Translations under genes and position numbers: made by a program | Source of the DNA: an uncultured Prevotella sp. | GTDB lineage: Bacteria; Bacteroidota; Bacteroidia; Bacteroidales; Bacteroidaceae | Length of the DNA stretch: 45,166 nucleotides | Direction of reading: 5' to 3' | Assembly (NCBI GenBank): GCA_946415755.1 | Contig: CAMKTS010000024.1 | Span: 1 to 45,166, forward strand | The notes under the pieces: generated by a model | What the model saw: only the letters and a program-made list of their open reading frames with translations | What the model was told of the DNA's origin: nothing | Databases searched by the model: none | Part shown: in pieces, positions 8,463-16,789 of the stretch | How the letters are laid out: each line of letters starts with the position of its first letter | Numbering within the stretch: the stretch's first letter is position 1

Positions 8463-9085
8463 TGCAGGAGCGACTCAAATTTATTGAACAGGAAGTCTTT
8501 CCTGTCGCACGTCTTGCGGCGGAATTTTCCCGACAGCGGGAGCAGCTTGGTGTTCTTCTTGTTCACGGCCACCTTGTCGCTGATCCACTCTTCTGCGGTG
8601 TAGCGCTGTGCTTTGCGGTTTTCCTCGTAGACGTAGCGTATGTTCGTGATGGTGATGTCGGCGCTGCCGTCCTTGCATTCAGCCTTCAGCGAATAGATGA
8701 ATCGCGTGCGGTCGAGCGATATGGCGTTGGCGCGGAACACCAGCCATTCGTCGTACATGCCGCCCACGATGTGCTTCTCCGTGTCTTCCACCACCAGTTT
8801 GCTGTCTGACAGCTGGTTCTTCTCCTTCGTCATCTTCTCCATGTACTGGCGCACGATGTTGTATATCTCTGCCGCCGACTTGCCTGGTGCATTGATGTGC
8901 TTGGTGAACACCACGCGGCCGTTCTCCTCAGTCACGGCACCTTTCAGGTACTTCTGGTACTTGTAGTCTTTCGCCTTGGTTGCTACCTCTTGTTCCGGCT
9001 CTTCCTCCGGCTTCTCCCATGTGTTGTCCTGTGCCCACATTGCCATTGGTGCCAGGGCTATCAGTGTCAAGATGAACTTTCTCAT
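8459..9085 (-). CDS. DUF4468-type secreted protein
   Basis: Protein of 208 aa with a signal peptide (MRKFILTLIALAPMAMWAQ) followed by an acidic linker and a domain resembling DUF4468. It has a VFTKHINAPGKSAAEIYN start and a terminal stretch with TAEEWISDKVAVNKK. The function of the family is unknown; members are periplasmic or outer-membrane-associated in Bacteroidetes. It is the first gene of the operon leading to the 56-aa membrane protein and the putative porin. The ATG at 9085 was preferred over an upstream in-frame ATG because the signal peptide begins there. Confidence 0.8.
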   Translation of the reverse strand: MRKFILTLIALAPMAMWAQDNTWEKPEEEPEQEVATKAKDYKYQKYLKGAVTEENGRVVFTKHINAPGKSAAEIYNIVRQYMEKMTKEKNQLSDSKLVVEDTEKHIVGGMYDEWLVFRANAISLDRTRFIYSLKAECKDGSADITITNIRYVYEENRKAQRYTAEEWISDKVAVNKKNTKLLPLSGKFRRKTCDRKDFLFNKFESLLQ

Positions 9086-9112
9086 ATTTGTGTTGTTTTT
9101 AGAATCATGGTG

Positions 9113-9120
9113 CAAAAATA
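9113..9120 (-). promoter_or_regulatory. -7 box of DUF4468-porin operon
   Basis: The minus strand reads TATTTTTG, about 28 bp upstream of the DUF4468 gene start. Confidence 0.6.
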
Positions 9121-9193
9121 CAAATATTATTTGTCATTAGTGTACGTTGATGCCAATAATTCTCGATTTTTTTTAATTTTTAATTATTCCCTT

Positions 9194-9229
9194 GCTTTCG
9201 TGCCTGTTCAGCGAGCCATCTGGCAGGCA
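9194..9229 (+). repeat. 36-bp dispersed repeat, copy A
   Basis: This 36-bp stretch (starting GCTTTCGTGCC, ending GGCAGGCA) is identical to 19332-19367. It holds an inner inverted repeat TGCCTG...CAGGCA around the near-palindrome GCCATCTGGC. It lies in the 330-bp gap between the DUF4468 operon promoter and the antitoxin promoter; I see no gene in that gap. Confidence 0.9.
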
Positions 9230-9424
9230 TACAGCGCGACGGTCTCACCTCTACCAGCCAGCCCCCTTCTGAAGTCTCGTCCCCCTTCTGATCATTATGG
9301 TTTTCATGTCTCTTTTTTCACCTTTTGTGTAATTTTTCTTCATCTTCTCCTCTCAAAAACGGTTAAATCTTTATTTTTTTTGAAGATTTTGGGAAATCTT
9401 TAAGGCGAATTGCGAAAGTTTGTG

Positions 9425-9432
9425 TATTTTTG
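9425..9432 (+). promoter_or_regulatory. -7 box of toxin-antitoxin operon
   Basis: TATTTTTG lies 19 bp before the antitoxin ATG at 9452. Confidence 0.6.
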
Positions 9433-9451
9433 CAACGTAAAATCAAACGAT

Positions 9452-9616
9452 ATGGATATGATAACAACGGTAACAACAACTCCAGTAGCGTCGGAAAGCA
9501 GGTACTCCAGAGTGCTAAACGCAAGGGAATACGCAAGGAGGATGGGAAGGAAACCACTTACGCCTGAACAGCGGAAGGAGTTCAACAAGATGGTGGCCGA
9601 GTTCACCAATCTCTGA
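9452..9616 (+). CDS. Small antitoxin-like protein, partner of PIN toxin
   Basis: Encodes 54 aa, rich in basic residues in its second half (NAREYARRMGRKPLTPEQRKEFNKM). It lies 3 bp upstream of a PIN-domain gene and follows its own promoter. Small charged proteins in this position are typical antitoxins of VapBC-like type II systems. No DNA-binding fold is obvious at this length; assignment rests on context. The ATG at 9452 was chosen because the promoter and probable transcript start lie between it and the upstream extension. Confidence 0.65.
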   Translation: MDMITTVTTTPVASESRYSRVLNAREYARRMGRKPLTPEQRKEFNKMVAEFTNL

Positions 9617-9619
9617 TTC

Positions 9620-10042
9620 ATGCGATATCTTTTGGATACTTGTATCATGCTCTATATGGTCAGGGATACTGGCGAAATGAGCAGTGACGTGGAAGCTATT
9701 GTAAACGACTATGGCAATCAGTTGTATATGTGTGCGGCAAGCATCCGGGAGATTGTAGCTGCATGGTACAAGTATGAGGACATGCAAAAAAACTGGAAAT
9801 CACCAGAGGAGGTCATACAGGAAATATGCGACCAGTGGGGTGTTCAAGTTTTATATCCTCAGCGTGAACATTATAAGACATTTGTAGCCCTTCGATGGAA
9901 CCAAGCTGCCAAACATACCGACACAACTGACCATCTTATCATAGCCCATGCCATCACTGAGAGGATGACACTTATCTCTTCAGACACAAAATTCGATTTC
10001 TATTGCAAGCAAGGTCTTGACTATTTCTTCAACAAGAAATAG
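9620..10042 (+). CDS. PIN-domain ribonuclease toxin (VapC-like)
   Basis: Protein of 140 aa. The acidic PIN active site is visible: D6 in LLDTCIML, E44 in SIREIV, D101/D104 in DTTDHLIIAHAI and D122/D126 in SSDTKFDFY. PIN toxins cleave tRNA, rRNA or mRNA using a metal bound by these residues and are neutralised by the co-encoded antitoxin. It is separated by 3 bp from the antitoxin gene. The closest described group is probably the 'type II toxin-antitoxin system VapC family' of Bacteroidetes; the RNA target is unknown. Confidence 0.85.
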   Translation: MRYLLDTCIMLYMVRDTGEMSSDVEAIVNDYGNQLYMCAASIREIVAAWYKYEDMQKNWKSPEEVIQEICDQWGVQVLYPQREHYKTFVALRWNQAAKHTDTTDHLIIAHAITERMTLISSDTKFDFYCKQGLDYFFNKK

Positions 10043-10209
10043 CTTTTAGCCACACTGCAGAACTGCTTTCCGTAGTCCCTGAGTCCGATTTGTTTACGGA
10101 CTATGAGAAGGCTACGTTCCTGAGCGAATAACGCCCCGTCCATTGATACGGAAACTCTCTATGCAATGACTAAAGTTCGAACTTCTGGCTTTTTTTTTTA
10201 GCTTTTTCT

Positions 10210-10240
10210 TTGTAGAATCATTTTTTTTTGCTATCTTTGC
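10210..10240 (+). promoter_or_regulatory. Full Bacteroidetes promoter (TTTG-N19-TATCTTTG)
   Basis: TTTG at 10210-10213 and TATCTTTG at 10233-10240 are spaced by 19 bp. Transcription should start near 10247, placing the structured RNA at the 5' end of the transcript. Confidence 0.8.
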
Positions 10241-10246
10241 CGTCGG

Positions 10247-10456
10247 AGTGGGAAGGACCCGCTCTGGCAGAAGAAGCGTAATGCTCTGAACTTGCGGATG
10301 GAAACGTGAGATATTTTCAACAGCAAGACTGAAATAGACAGGAGGGCAGAACGGCTTCCACGTTTAGCGTGGGGCTGTATCCATTTTCTATTTCAGGTAT
10401 TCTCACGACCTCCATCCGGAACTGGCAAAAGCAGTCCCGCGCTTCTGCTGTGGGAC
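10247..10456 (+). ncRNA. Candidate structured RNA or leader, unknown family
   Basis: A rod-like fold is supported by nested complementary segments. Hairpin GTGGG/CCCGC is at 10249-10263. GCAGAAG (10268-10274) pairs CTTCTGC (10443-10449). CGGATGG (10296-10302) pairs CCATCCG (10413-10419). CGTGAGA (10306-10312) pairs TCTCACG (10402-10408). CTGAAATAGA (10330-10339) pairs TCTATTTCAG (10388-10397). Apical hairpin CCACG/CGTGG is at 10359-10373. Near the 3' end GTCCC (10435-10439) can instead pair GGGAC (10452-10456), competing with the outer stem. It lies directly after a strong promoter and ends about 25 nt before a gene. It could be a 6S-like RNA, a regulatory leader or a retron-like RNA; none is recognised by sequence. 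Confidence 0.6.
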
Positions 10457-10481
10457 AAAAAGAACTAAAAACAATAAAAGT

Positions 10482-11483
10482 ATGAAAAAGAATCTATTAT
10501 TAGTATGCTTAGCTTTGTCCATCCAAAGCTCTATGGCTACAACGCGTTCAGCCGTCTTGTTATTGCATAACGGCAGTGCAACAACCTTTGACAATACTCA
10601 ACTGTCTGATGCTATGAGGACTGCAGAGCATGGTGACACTATATATTTGACTGAAGGAGCATTTGACGTTGATACATTAATAATCGATAAGGTTGTCACG
10701 ATGATAGGAGTCGGTCAGGAAACAAAAATACGTGGAGACATTCACATAGCTGTTGATGATAATCCACAAACCTTCAACCATTTTTTAGATGCTCTATATA
10801 TTACAGGAGATGTGAAGTTATCCAAAGGAATACAAGGACTGAAAATAAGAAAATGTAGAATTAACGGTTTCTTATGGGCTGCAGCTGATATTAAGGACTT
10901 GCAAGTGGATAGATGTTTCATATCAATATTTCTCCCTACAAGCCGCATTAAGAGTGCATCATTCAAAAATAGTTATATCTCACATCTTGGATATTCGTTT
11001 TCTTATACAACATCACTATGTTATTCTTCTGACACCTCTTCAAAAGGAAACGATTTGACTTTTTTAAATTGCTCAATTTACGAAGTTTATGCAAGTAATC
11101 TCCATGAACGTAATGTCTGGATAGAAGATGCAGGGTTTTTGAATTGTTTTATTCGTGATTATATAGAATCTTCTACCTGGGGCAGTGGTAATTGTTATCT
11201 GACTAATACCATAGTTTGCAAAACGTCTTCACTATTATCGGGTAATATAATACATCATTGCTATTTGACAGGCAATCTTAGCACATGGCAACTATATAAT
11301 GACGTAAATAAGACAATTGAAGCTGGATACATTGGACAGGATGGTACTGCAGTTGGTTATTTAGGTGGCTCTTCACCATTCTCACTTACACCAGTCGGTG
11401 TTGTTGTAGAAGATGCATTGCTTAAGGTCGACCAAGAGAAGAAACAACTGAATGTGACTTTGAAAATAAAGGCCCATCAATAA
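10482..11483 (+). CDS. Secreted right-handed beta-helix-like protein
   Basis: Protein of 333 aa with a signal peptide (MKKNLLLVCLALSIQSSMA). The N-terminal part (about 38-75: LSDAMRTAEHGDTIYLTEGAF ... VTMIGVGQETKIRG, read in pieces) is typical of pectin-lyase-like parallel beta-helix proteins. The rest alternates short strands and Asn/Ser/Cys-rich turns. No catalytic motif is recognisable. It is the first gene of a secreted-protein run and lies directly downstream of the structured RNA leader. It may be a surface protein rather than an enzyme. Confidence 0.65.
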   Translation: MKKNLLLVCLALSIQSSMATTRSAVLLLHNGSATTFDNTQLSDAMRTAEHGDTIYLTEGAFDVDTLIIDKVVTMIGVGQETKIRGDIHIAVDDNPQTFNHFLDALYITGDVKLSKGIQGLKIRKCRINGFLWAAADIKDLQVDRCFISIFLPTSRIKSASFKNSYISHLGYSFSYTTSLCYSSDTSSKGNDLTFLNCSIYEVYASNLHERNVWIEDAGFLNCFIRDYIESSTWGSGNCYLTNTIVCKTSSLLSGNIIHHCYLTGNLSTWQLYNDVNKTIEAGYIGQDGTAVGYLGGSSPFSLTPVGVVVEDALLKVDQEKKQLNVTLKIKAHQ

Positions 11484-11493
11484 ATAATAGGTT

Positions 11494-12957
11494 ATGCATA
11501 AGCGATTGATATGTTTCATACTCAGCTTTGTCATGTCATTTTGTGTAATGGCACAAAATGTCAGTTTTGAGTATTGGGTAGATGCTGATTATCAAAAGCG
11601 TGTTTTTGGCAGCGGAGGAACTGAATCTGTTTCGTTTGCTATTGATATCAGCAATTTTGCAGAAGGACTGCATTTCCTCAACTTTCGTGCCAAGCAAGAC
11701 AAAGGAACTTGGGGTAGTCTTAACAGGCAATTATTCGTTGTTCAAAAGAATAATGCCCCTATTAGCCAATATGAAAGTTGGCTTGATGACCAATATGACC
11801 ATAGGATTATAACCCAACATACTGATGGAGATGTTGTGCAGACTATAGATGTTGGTAATTTGGTTCCTGGTGTACATTATTATAATATGCGCGCACAATA
11901 TGCTAACGGTCAATGGGGCTCTCTATACCGCTGCTTATTCTTGAAACCAGAAATAGGTGTTGACAGGAAACCGAAAGCAGTAGAATATTGGATTGATAAC
12001 GACTCTGCCAACACAAAAATGGCTGAAATCAATGATTCTATTGTCGTGCTGAATATCGACATCAGTCAACTGGCAGCTGGCTCACACGTGCTTCATTGCC
12101 TTCTGCAAGACATCACAGGTTATGGCGGCGACGATTACGCCTATGAGTTTACCCTTGATAAAACTGTGGAGGCTTATACAGTACTATCTGAGAAGAAAGA
12201 TACATTGACATTCTATTATGATAACAAAAGAGTAGAAAGAGGCGGAAGCATATTAGGAAAGACATTTTCGTACATTTCAGAACGATCTTGGGATCGGTCA
12301 GCAGAAAGCATTAAAACTGCAGTCTTTGACGAGTCGTTTAGCAATTATAACGATTTACAGGGAACATGCTATTGGTTCTTTAATTGTAAAAATCTCACAG
12401 AAATTATTGGTCTGCAATATTTGAAGACAGATAAGGTATATGACATGCGTTGCATGTTTGAATATTGTTCATCGTTGGCTTCGCTTGACCTAAGCAGTTT
12501 CAGCACTAAGAGTGCCTATATCCTTACAGGCATGTTCGACGGTTGCTCAGCATTAACGACACTAAATCTGAGTGGTTTCAATACTGCAATAACTCAATAT
12601 ATGGTAGGAATGTTTATGGATTGCAATAAACTAGAGACTATATATGTTAGTAAAACATGGAGCACAGAAAGTGTAATTAATGGTGACAATATGTTTTCTG
12701 GCTGTACAAGTCTTGTAGGAGGAAGTGGAACGCCATTCGATATAAACCACATAGATCAGGAATATGCCCGTATTGATGGTGGATCAACTGCGCCGGGGTA
12801 CTTCACCGACATCAATGATGTCAGCGGAGTTAAATGTGCAAGGGTTTCGCAACAGGCTGACAGACAGTATTTCACCATTGACGGACGCAAGATGGTGGGT
12901 GTTCCAACAACCAAGGGCATCTATATCGTCAACGGTAAGGTAATCGTAAAACAATAA
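11494..12957 (+). CDS. Secreted DUF285 (BspA-like) repeat protein with T9SS-like C-terminus
   Basis: Protein of 487 aa. The signal peptide is residues 1-21 (ending VMAQ). Two similar N-terminal segments (FEYWVDADYQKR... and YESWLDDQYDHR..., with FRAKQDKGTWGSLNR / MRAQYANGQWGSLYR) are an internal duplication; a third, YWIDND, begins near residue 165. The second half has DUF285/BspA-type repeats (MFEYCSSLASLDLSSF, MFDGCSALTTLNLSGF, MFSGCTSL). The end (YFTIDGRKMVGVPTTKGIY) resembles Prevotella C-terminal sorting-type tails. It starts 10 bp after the beta-helix gene, so is likely co-transcribed. Probable surface adhesin or sensor. Confidence 0.75.
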   Translation: MHKRLICFILSFVMSFCVMAQNVSFEYWVDADYQKRVFGSGGTESVSFAIDISNFAEGLHFLNFRAKQDKGTWGSLNRQLFVVQKNNAPISQYESWLDDQYDHRIITQHTDGDVVQTIDVGNLVPGVHYYNMRAQYANGQWGSLYRCLFLKPEIGVDRKPKAVEYWIDNDSANTKMAEINDSIVVLNIDISQLAAGSHVLHCLLQDITGYGGDDYAYEFTLDKTVEAYTVLSEKKDTLTFYYDNKRVERGGSILGKTFSYISERSWDRSAESIKTAVFDESFSNYNDLQGTCYWFFNCKNLTEIIGLQYLKTDKVYDMRCMFEYCSSLASLDLSSFSTKSAYILTGMFDGCSALTTLNLSGFNTAITQYMVGMFMDCNKLETIYVSKTWSTESVINGDNMFSGCTSLVGGSGTPFDINHIDQEYARIDGGSTAPGYFTDINDVSGVKCARVSQQADRQYFTIDGRKMVGVPTTKGIYIVNGKVIVKQ

Positions 12958-12972
12958 CTAATATAAGGAACT

Positions 12973-14466
12973 ATGAGAAAAAACATTATTTCAATTATTA
13001 TGCTACTGGGATTGGTTGCGATTCCAACGTCAAGTGACGCACAATTCCTTAAGCAACTCGGAAAAGCACTGGAGAGTGCAGGTAAAGGGATGCTGCAAGG
13101 CTCAACAGGCCAGCAAGGGGCATCAGTGCAGTTTTCTAATCTGCGTTTGACTTATGACCAAAAGGATGCCAGCAACGGCAGGACGATGCTGCAATTACAT
13201 TATACGCTGAAAGCCGATGGTTTACAGGGACACAAGTTGGTCCCTATCCTTGCCGTTGAGATACCACAGGGAACTTTACACAAATTTTCTGACGGCAATG
13301 ACATGAAACAAATTGGTAACGAATTGACATGCAGTTACCAGTCTACAACATTAAATGGTCAGTGGCAAGCTATCTATATAGATGCACTGAACCCACTGCC
13401 AGGAAAGCAGACATACTATGCTTGTATCTATATTGCTGACAAAACGACAAATCAAGTAATAGCAAGGAGCGACTATAAGAATTTCACTAATACTGGCAAG
13501 CAAAAAGAACAGCTACAGGATGTCCGGCAATCGGCCCAGCAGTCACAAACGCAGCAACAAAAGAGGAAGGCAAGCGAGCACATGACTTTCCAAGACATAC
13601 CGATGGGACAGTCAGAAGCATCCATCAAGGTTGCATTGAAGCAGAAGGGGTTCAAGGATGACGAATATGTGATGACTGGAACGCTGAATGGAGCATCTGT
13701 CGCTGTCTGGATCGCTGATGACGGTAGCAGCATCAAAGTATCAGAAGAAAAAGGCAATACAAAGGCCTTGGCAAAGAAAAGATTCCTGCAACTCAAAACG
13801 AATTTAATGGAAACGTATCATGGGATAACTCATCCATGGACGCCATGGGATGACAGTGAAGGTGCCATTATTTCGACAGACAAAGGATATATCGAAGTCT
13901 TTTATCGTGATGCAGATGAGGTTAATTTCTCAGGCGATTATATATGCGAATATATTTATAAAGACAAAGCGAGTATGTCCTCAAAGGATATTGCGATAGA
14001 ATCTTCCTACCCTGAGGGCGATGTCATATCAGCGGAGACAGCAATTGAACTTTATAAATCTAAAGACGAGAGCCTTTCCGCAGACATCCTGGAGCATCTT
14101 GGCTACTTCCATGCAGGTGAGGATAGCAAGGGCTATACGTACTGGTGCAGAAATTGCAGTTTGACTAAGACACTGAAGCCCACAGCCTTCGGAAAGGGAA
14201 CAAGTAGTGTGGTGAGATACTGCTTCAAGGGTCAACCCGATGTCCGTGTTCAGGTGTTCAACGAAAAGGCTGTTCAAAGTTTCTATGACCAATTGGAAAA
14301 GTTGGGCTACGGCTGGCAAGGCACAGGTTCGGGTACAGGTGCGTTGGAATGGAAGAAGGATATGACCGACCAAAGCGAGAAGTCTTTCTGGCTCATTTCC
14401 GAGAAAGGCTACTTCTATCAGCAACATGGTGGCTACTTCTTAATTCTTGGTGGCAATATAGAATAA
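12973..14466 (+). CDS. Secreted protein of unknown function, 497 aa
   Basis: The N-terminus is a signal peptide (MRKNIISIIMLLGLVAIPTSSDAQ). A first domain (about 45-175) reads like an immunoglobulin-fold or beta-sandwich segment. A Gln-rich linker (about 178-200, QSAQQSQTQQQKRK) and an alpha/beta C-terminal region follow. No family is recognised. It starts 15 bp after the preceding stop, so is probably in the same operon. A remnant IS end lies shortly after its stop. Confidence 0.7.
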   Translation: MRKNIISIIMLLGLVAIPTSSDAQFLKQLGKALESAGKGMLQGSTGQQGASVQFSNLRLTYDQKDASNGRTMLQLHYTLKADGLQGHKLVPILAVEIPQGTLHKFSDGNDMKQIGNELTCSYQSTTLNGQWQAIYIDALNPLPGKQTYYACIYIADKTTNQVIARSDYKNFTNTGKQKEQLQDVRQSAQQSQTQQQKRKASEHMTFQDIPMGQSEASIKVALKQKGFKDDEYVMTGTLNGASVAVWIADDGSSIKVSEEKGNTKALAKKRFLQLKTNLMETYHGITHPWTPWDDSEGAIISTDKGYIEVFYRDADEVNFSGDYICEYIYKDKASMSSKDIAIESSYPEGDVISAETAIELYKSKDESLSADILEHLGYFHAGEDSKGYTYWCRNCSLTKTLKPTAFGKGTSSVVRYCFKGQPDVRVQVFNEKAVQSFYDQLEKLGYGWQGTGSGTGALEWKKDMTDQSEKSFWLISEKGYFYQQHGGYFLILGGNIE

Positions 14467-14497
14467 AAAGTTATTTTCCTAAATGGTATTTATTTAT

Positions 14498-14525
14498 CAT
14501 TAGTGTCCCGTCTAAATTGGGACAC
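14498..14525. mobile_element. Solitary IS terminal inverted repeat remnant
   Basis: The stretch beginning CATTAGTGTCCCG and containing AAATTGGGAC closely matches the right terminal repeat of the IS relic at 18687-19085 (there CATAAGTGTCCCG...AAATTGGGAC on the minus strand). No second end or transposase fragment is seen nearby. It also contains GTGTCCC (14503-14509) and GGGACAC (14519-14525) as a small inverted repeat. Confidence 0.65.
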
Positions 14526-14550
14526 AAATGAACAAAAAAGAAAAGAGATT

Positions 14551-14958
14551 ATGAGACTAAAATTTTTAGACAGCTTTGAGAAGCAAATCTTCGATGGCAA
14601 AGTATTGGAGAATCCTATAACTGGTTTCCAAACTATTGTATCAATACTGATAGGTTTGGCTGCAACATTTATTGCGACGATTATATCTTTATTCATAGAT
14701 GGAGTTGAAACTGAAAATACTGTCATGCAAATTACTGTTTACGCAGGTGGAGCAATCGCCTTGGTATGGTATTTACTGCATACACAAAAAGTATTATTCT
14801 CTAATCTTAAAATAGGTATAAAGGTTGGTTATGGATTCTTTCTTGAATGCAGCAATTGCCAACATAATACAAGCCGAAGCTCTCTTAATGGATTCTGTGA
14901 ACTGCGTGGCGGGAATGTAAGTGCAAGTGATTGCTGTGGGAGTTGGGATCCATGTTGA
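14551..14958 (+). CDS. Membrane protein with C-terminal Cys-rich (metal-binding-like) tail
   Basis: Encodes 135 aa. Two hydrophobic helices (about 24-47 and 55-76) are followed by a tail with CSNCQ, then C, and CCGSWDPC. The spacing CxxC...C...DxC.(S)W.P resembles small Cys-rich modules found at the ends of anaerobe proteins, likely binding zinc or iron. The ATG at 14551 was chosen; the upstream frame is built from the IS remnant. Function unknown. Confidence 0.6.
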   Translation: MRLKFLDSFEKQIFDGKVLENPITGFQTIVSILIGLAATFIATIISLFIDGVETENTVMQITVYAGGAIALVWYLLHTQKVLFSNLKIGIKVGYGFFLECSNCQHNTSRSSLNGFCELRGGNVSASDCCGSWDPC

Positions 14959-15017
14959 ACATATATGTCAGCAGGAAATATAGAAGTTCCAAACCAAAAA
15001 TCAAATATACTTGACAT

Positions 15018-16364
15018 ATGAAAAAGGAATTAGGAATATATCTTTTGTTAGTACTTTCTTTGTCTTTTGTTAGTTGCAAGAAACCACCTTCAATGGACAA
15101 GAAGACTGCAGAGATGTTGGAAAAACGATATGGTAAGGTTGTTTCTGTAGATTTATCGAAATCTGGAACCTTGAGTAAAGCCATTAAAGAGGTCACAGAA
15201 GAAGAGAAGATTCCCTATTTACGAGTTTCCGGCCCTATTAATGGCGCAGATATTGACAGCTTGAAACAGTTCTGCCATTCTTTACGCGCTCTTGATTTGT
15301 TAGATGCCACTATCGAGTCTGGAATCCCATACCACGACTACGATGACGAGAAAACAATTTCTGAAGTTAATGTGATAGGCGAAGATATGTTCAACTTCTA
15401 TCGCTTAGAGCATATTTATTTACCTTTAAAAACCACCAAGATAGATGATAATGCGTTTAGTTCCTGTTATCATCTTGAGACGATTCGCATTCCAGAAAGT
15501 GTTATTTCTATTGGTAGCCATTCATTCAGTAGTTGTTATAATCTTACATCACTGCAATTGCCAGACAAACTGATGACTATTGGGGAATCGGCATTCTCTG
15601 ATTGTAATTCACTACGACGGTTGCGAATTCCAAAATCAGTGAATACATTCGATGTCGGTTCTTTCTGTAAAGCAAGTGATTTGTATCTTGAGTGGTCACC
15701 TGAGGAATTAGATAAACTTGGAAATTTGGATTTCAACTGGATTTGGTTCAATGATAATCCACCGAAAGGCCTTCATTCCCACTTTGTTTTTCGAAGTCCA
15801 ACACTTCACGTGCCTGCCGCCTATGTCAATGATTACAAAGAAAAATTCCCCAAATCGAATGTCATCGCTGATGAAGGTAAGAGCGATGAGGTTTACCGGC
15901 CTACTTTCCTAATGGAGAAAGAACATGTAGGGCCTGTTAATATCGGACCAATAGATGATGTTCCCATTTTTGTAGGTGGACTATATGATAAGTACGTAAG
16001 GATTAGTGAGGTTGTCCCAGAAAGAGGAAATAAAGAAATGGAGGTTGTCCATTTTATAAAAGATGGAAAGTTGGCATTTAAGGGCGAGCTCAAAGGAGAT
16101 GAGATTTGTGCATTTTATGTATATCCGGAAGCCTCAAGCGTTTCAACGATTTTGAACTTCCATGCGGGTGACAATGTATCAGACCTAACCCTTATTAAAG
16201 ATGTCTTTAAGTGGTCAAAGTTGAATTCTGAGATAATGTACTGTACAATAGGCTATCTAAGTTATTTCGTTGATATTAACTGTCTAAAAGACGGTTATAA
16301 ACACAAGATTTCGCTAAGTGATTTTGTAGAAGATTCTCAAGTTAAATTTATAAAAGTACAATAA
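15018..16364 (+). CDS. Lipoprotein with leucine-rich (BspA-type LRR_5) repeats
   Basis: Protein of 448 aa. The lipobox LSFVSC places the lipidated cysteine at C20. Repeats of the form FSSCYHLETIRIPESVISIGSHSFSS and FSDCNSLRRLRIPKSV (residues about 150-225) are BspA-type leucine-rich repeats. These form curved solenoids and usually mediate protein binding at the cell surface. The C-terminal 200 residues are of unknown type. It lies in a head-to-tail run of lipoprotein genes, 59 bp after the Cys-tail membrane protein and 12 bp before the next gene. Confidence 0.8.
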   Translation: MKKELGIYLLLVLSLSFVSCKKPPSMDKKTAEMLEKRYGKVVSVDLSKSGTLSKAIKEVTEEEKIPYLRVSGPINGADIDSLKQFCHSLRALDLLDATIESGIPYHDYDDEKTISEVNVIGEDMFNFYRLEHIYLPLKTTKIDDNAFSSCYHLETIRIPESVISIGSHSFSSCYNLTSLQLPDKLMTIGESAFSDCNSLRRLRIPKSVNTFDVGSFCKASDLYLEWSPEELDKLGNLDFNWIWFNDNPPKGLHSHFVFRSPTLHVPAAYVNDYKEKFPKSNVIADEGKSDEVYRPTFLMEKEHVGPVNIGPIDDVPIFVGGLYDKYVRISEVVPERGNKEMEVVHFIKDGKLAFKGELKGDEICAFYVYPEASSVSTILNFHAGDNVSDLTLIKDVFKWSKLNSEIMYCTIGYLSYFVDINCLKDGYKHKISLSDFVEDSQVKFIKVQ

Positions 16365-16376
16365 GTAAGATATACA

Positions 16377-16769
16377 ATGAAGAAGATCTGTTTATTGGCC
16401 ATGTTTGGCCTGCTGTTCACAGGATGTAATTCTGGGACAAGCTATCCCTCAAACCCAGAAACAGTAATAAGGAAAGGCATTGAAGCACTGAATGAGAACA
16501 ACTTGAAGGACGTTAACCGCTATTTCGCCTTAGAGGACTGGGACAAAGTGTTGCAATATAAAGAGGGAATGAATGACAATCAACGTCTCGCTTGGAGAAT
16601 AGAGAAGGTGTTGAAGACCGAGTTCAAATCATCTCATGGTAATGAAGATGACATGTGTGGAATAACAGCCAAGGTCATCAGGCAAGATGGTTTCGAAGAG
16701 AATCTTGAATTTGCACTTATCAAAAGTCCAAGCGGAAGGTGGAAAATATTAACATGGTCAAGAGAATAA
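16377..16769 (+). CDS. Small lipoprotein, NTF2/DUF4878-like
   Basis: Protein of 130 aa with lipobox LLFTGC (C17). After a short Ser/Pro linker, the segment PETVIRKGIEALNENNLKDVNRYFA and the final SGRWKILTW are reminiscent of NTF2-like/DUF4878 lipoproteins, in which a cone-shaped fold binds small ligands. The assignment is by pattern only. It lies 12 bp downstream of the LRR lipoprotein. Confidence 0.65.
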   Translation: MKKICLLAMFGLLFTGCNSGTSYPSNPETVIRKGIEALNENNLKDVNRYFALEDWDKVLQYKEGMNDNQRLAWRIEKVLKTEFKSSHGNEDDMCGITAKVIRQDGFEENLEFALIKSPSGRWKILTWSRE

Positions 16770-16789
16770 TCCTATAAAAAATAGTGCAT

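Noticed and set aside
10247..10456. tmRNA, RNase P RNA or SRP RNA identity for the structured RNA
   Set aside because: None of the hallmark conserved segments (tag-peptide frame with tRNA-like ends, GAGGAAAGTC core, GGAAGCAG tetraloop region) is present.
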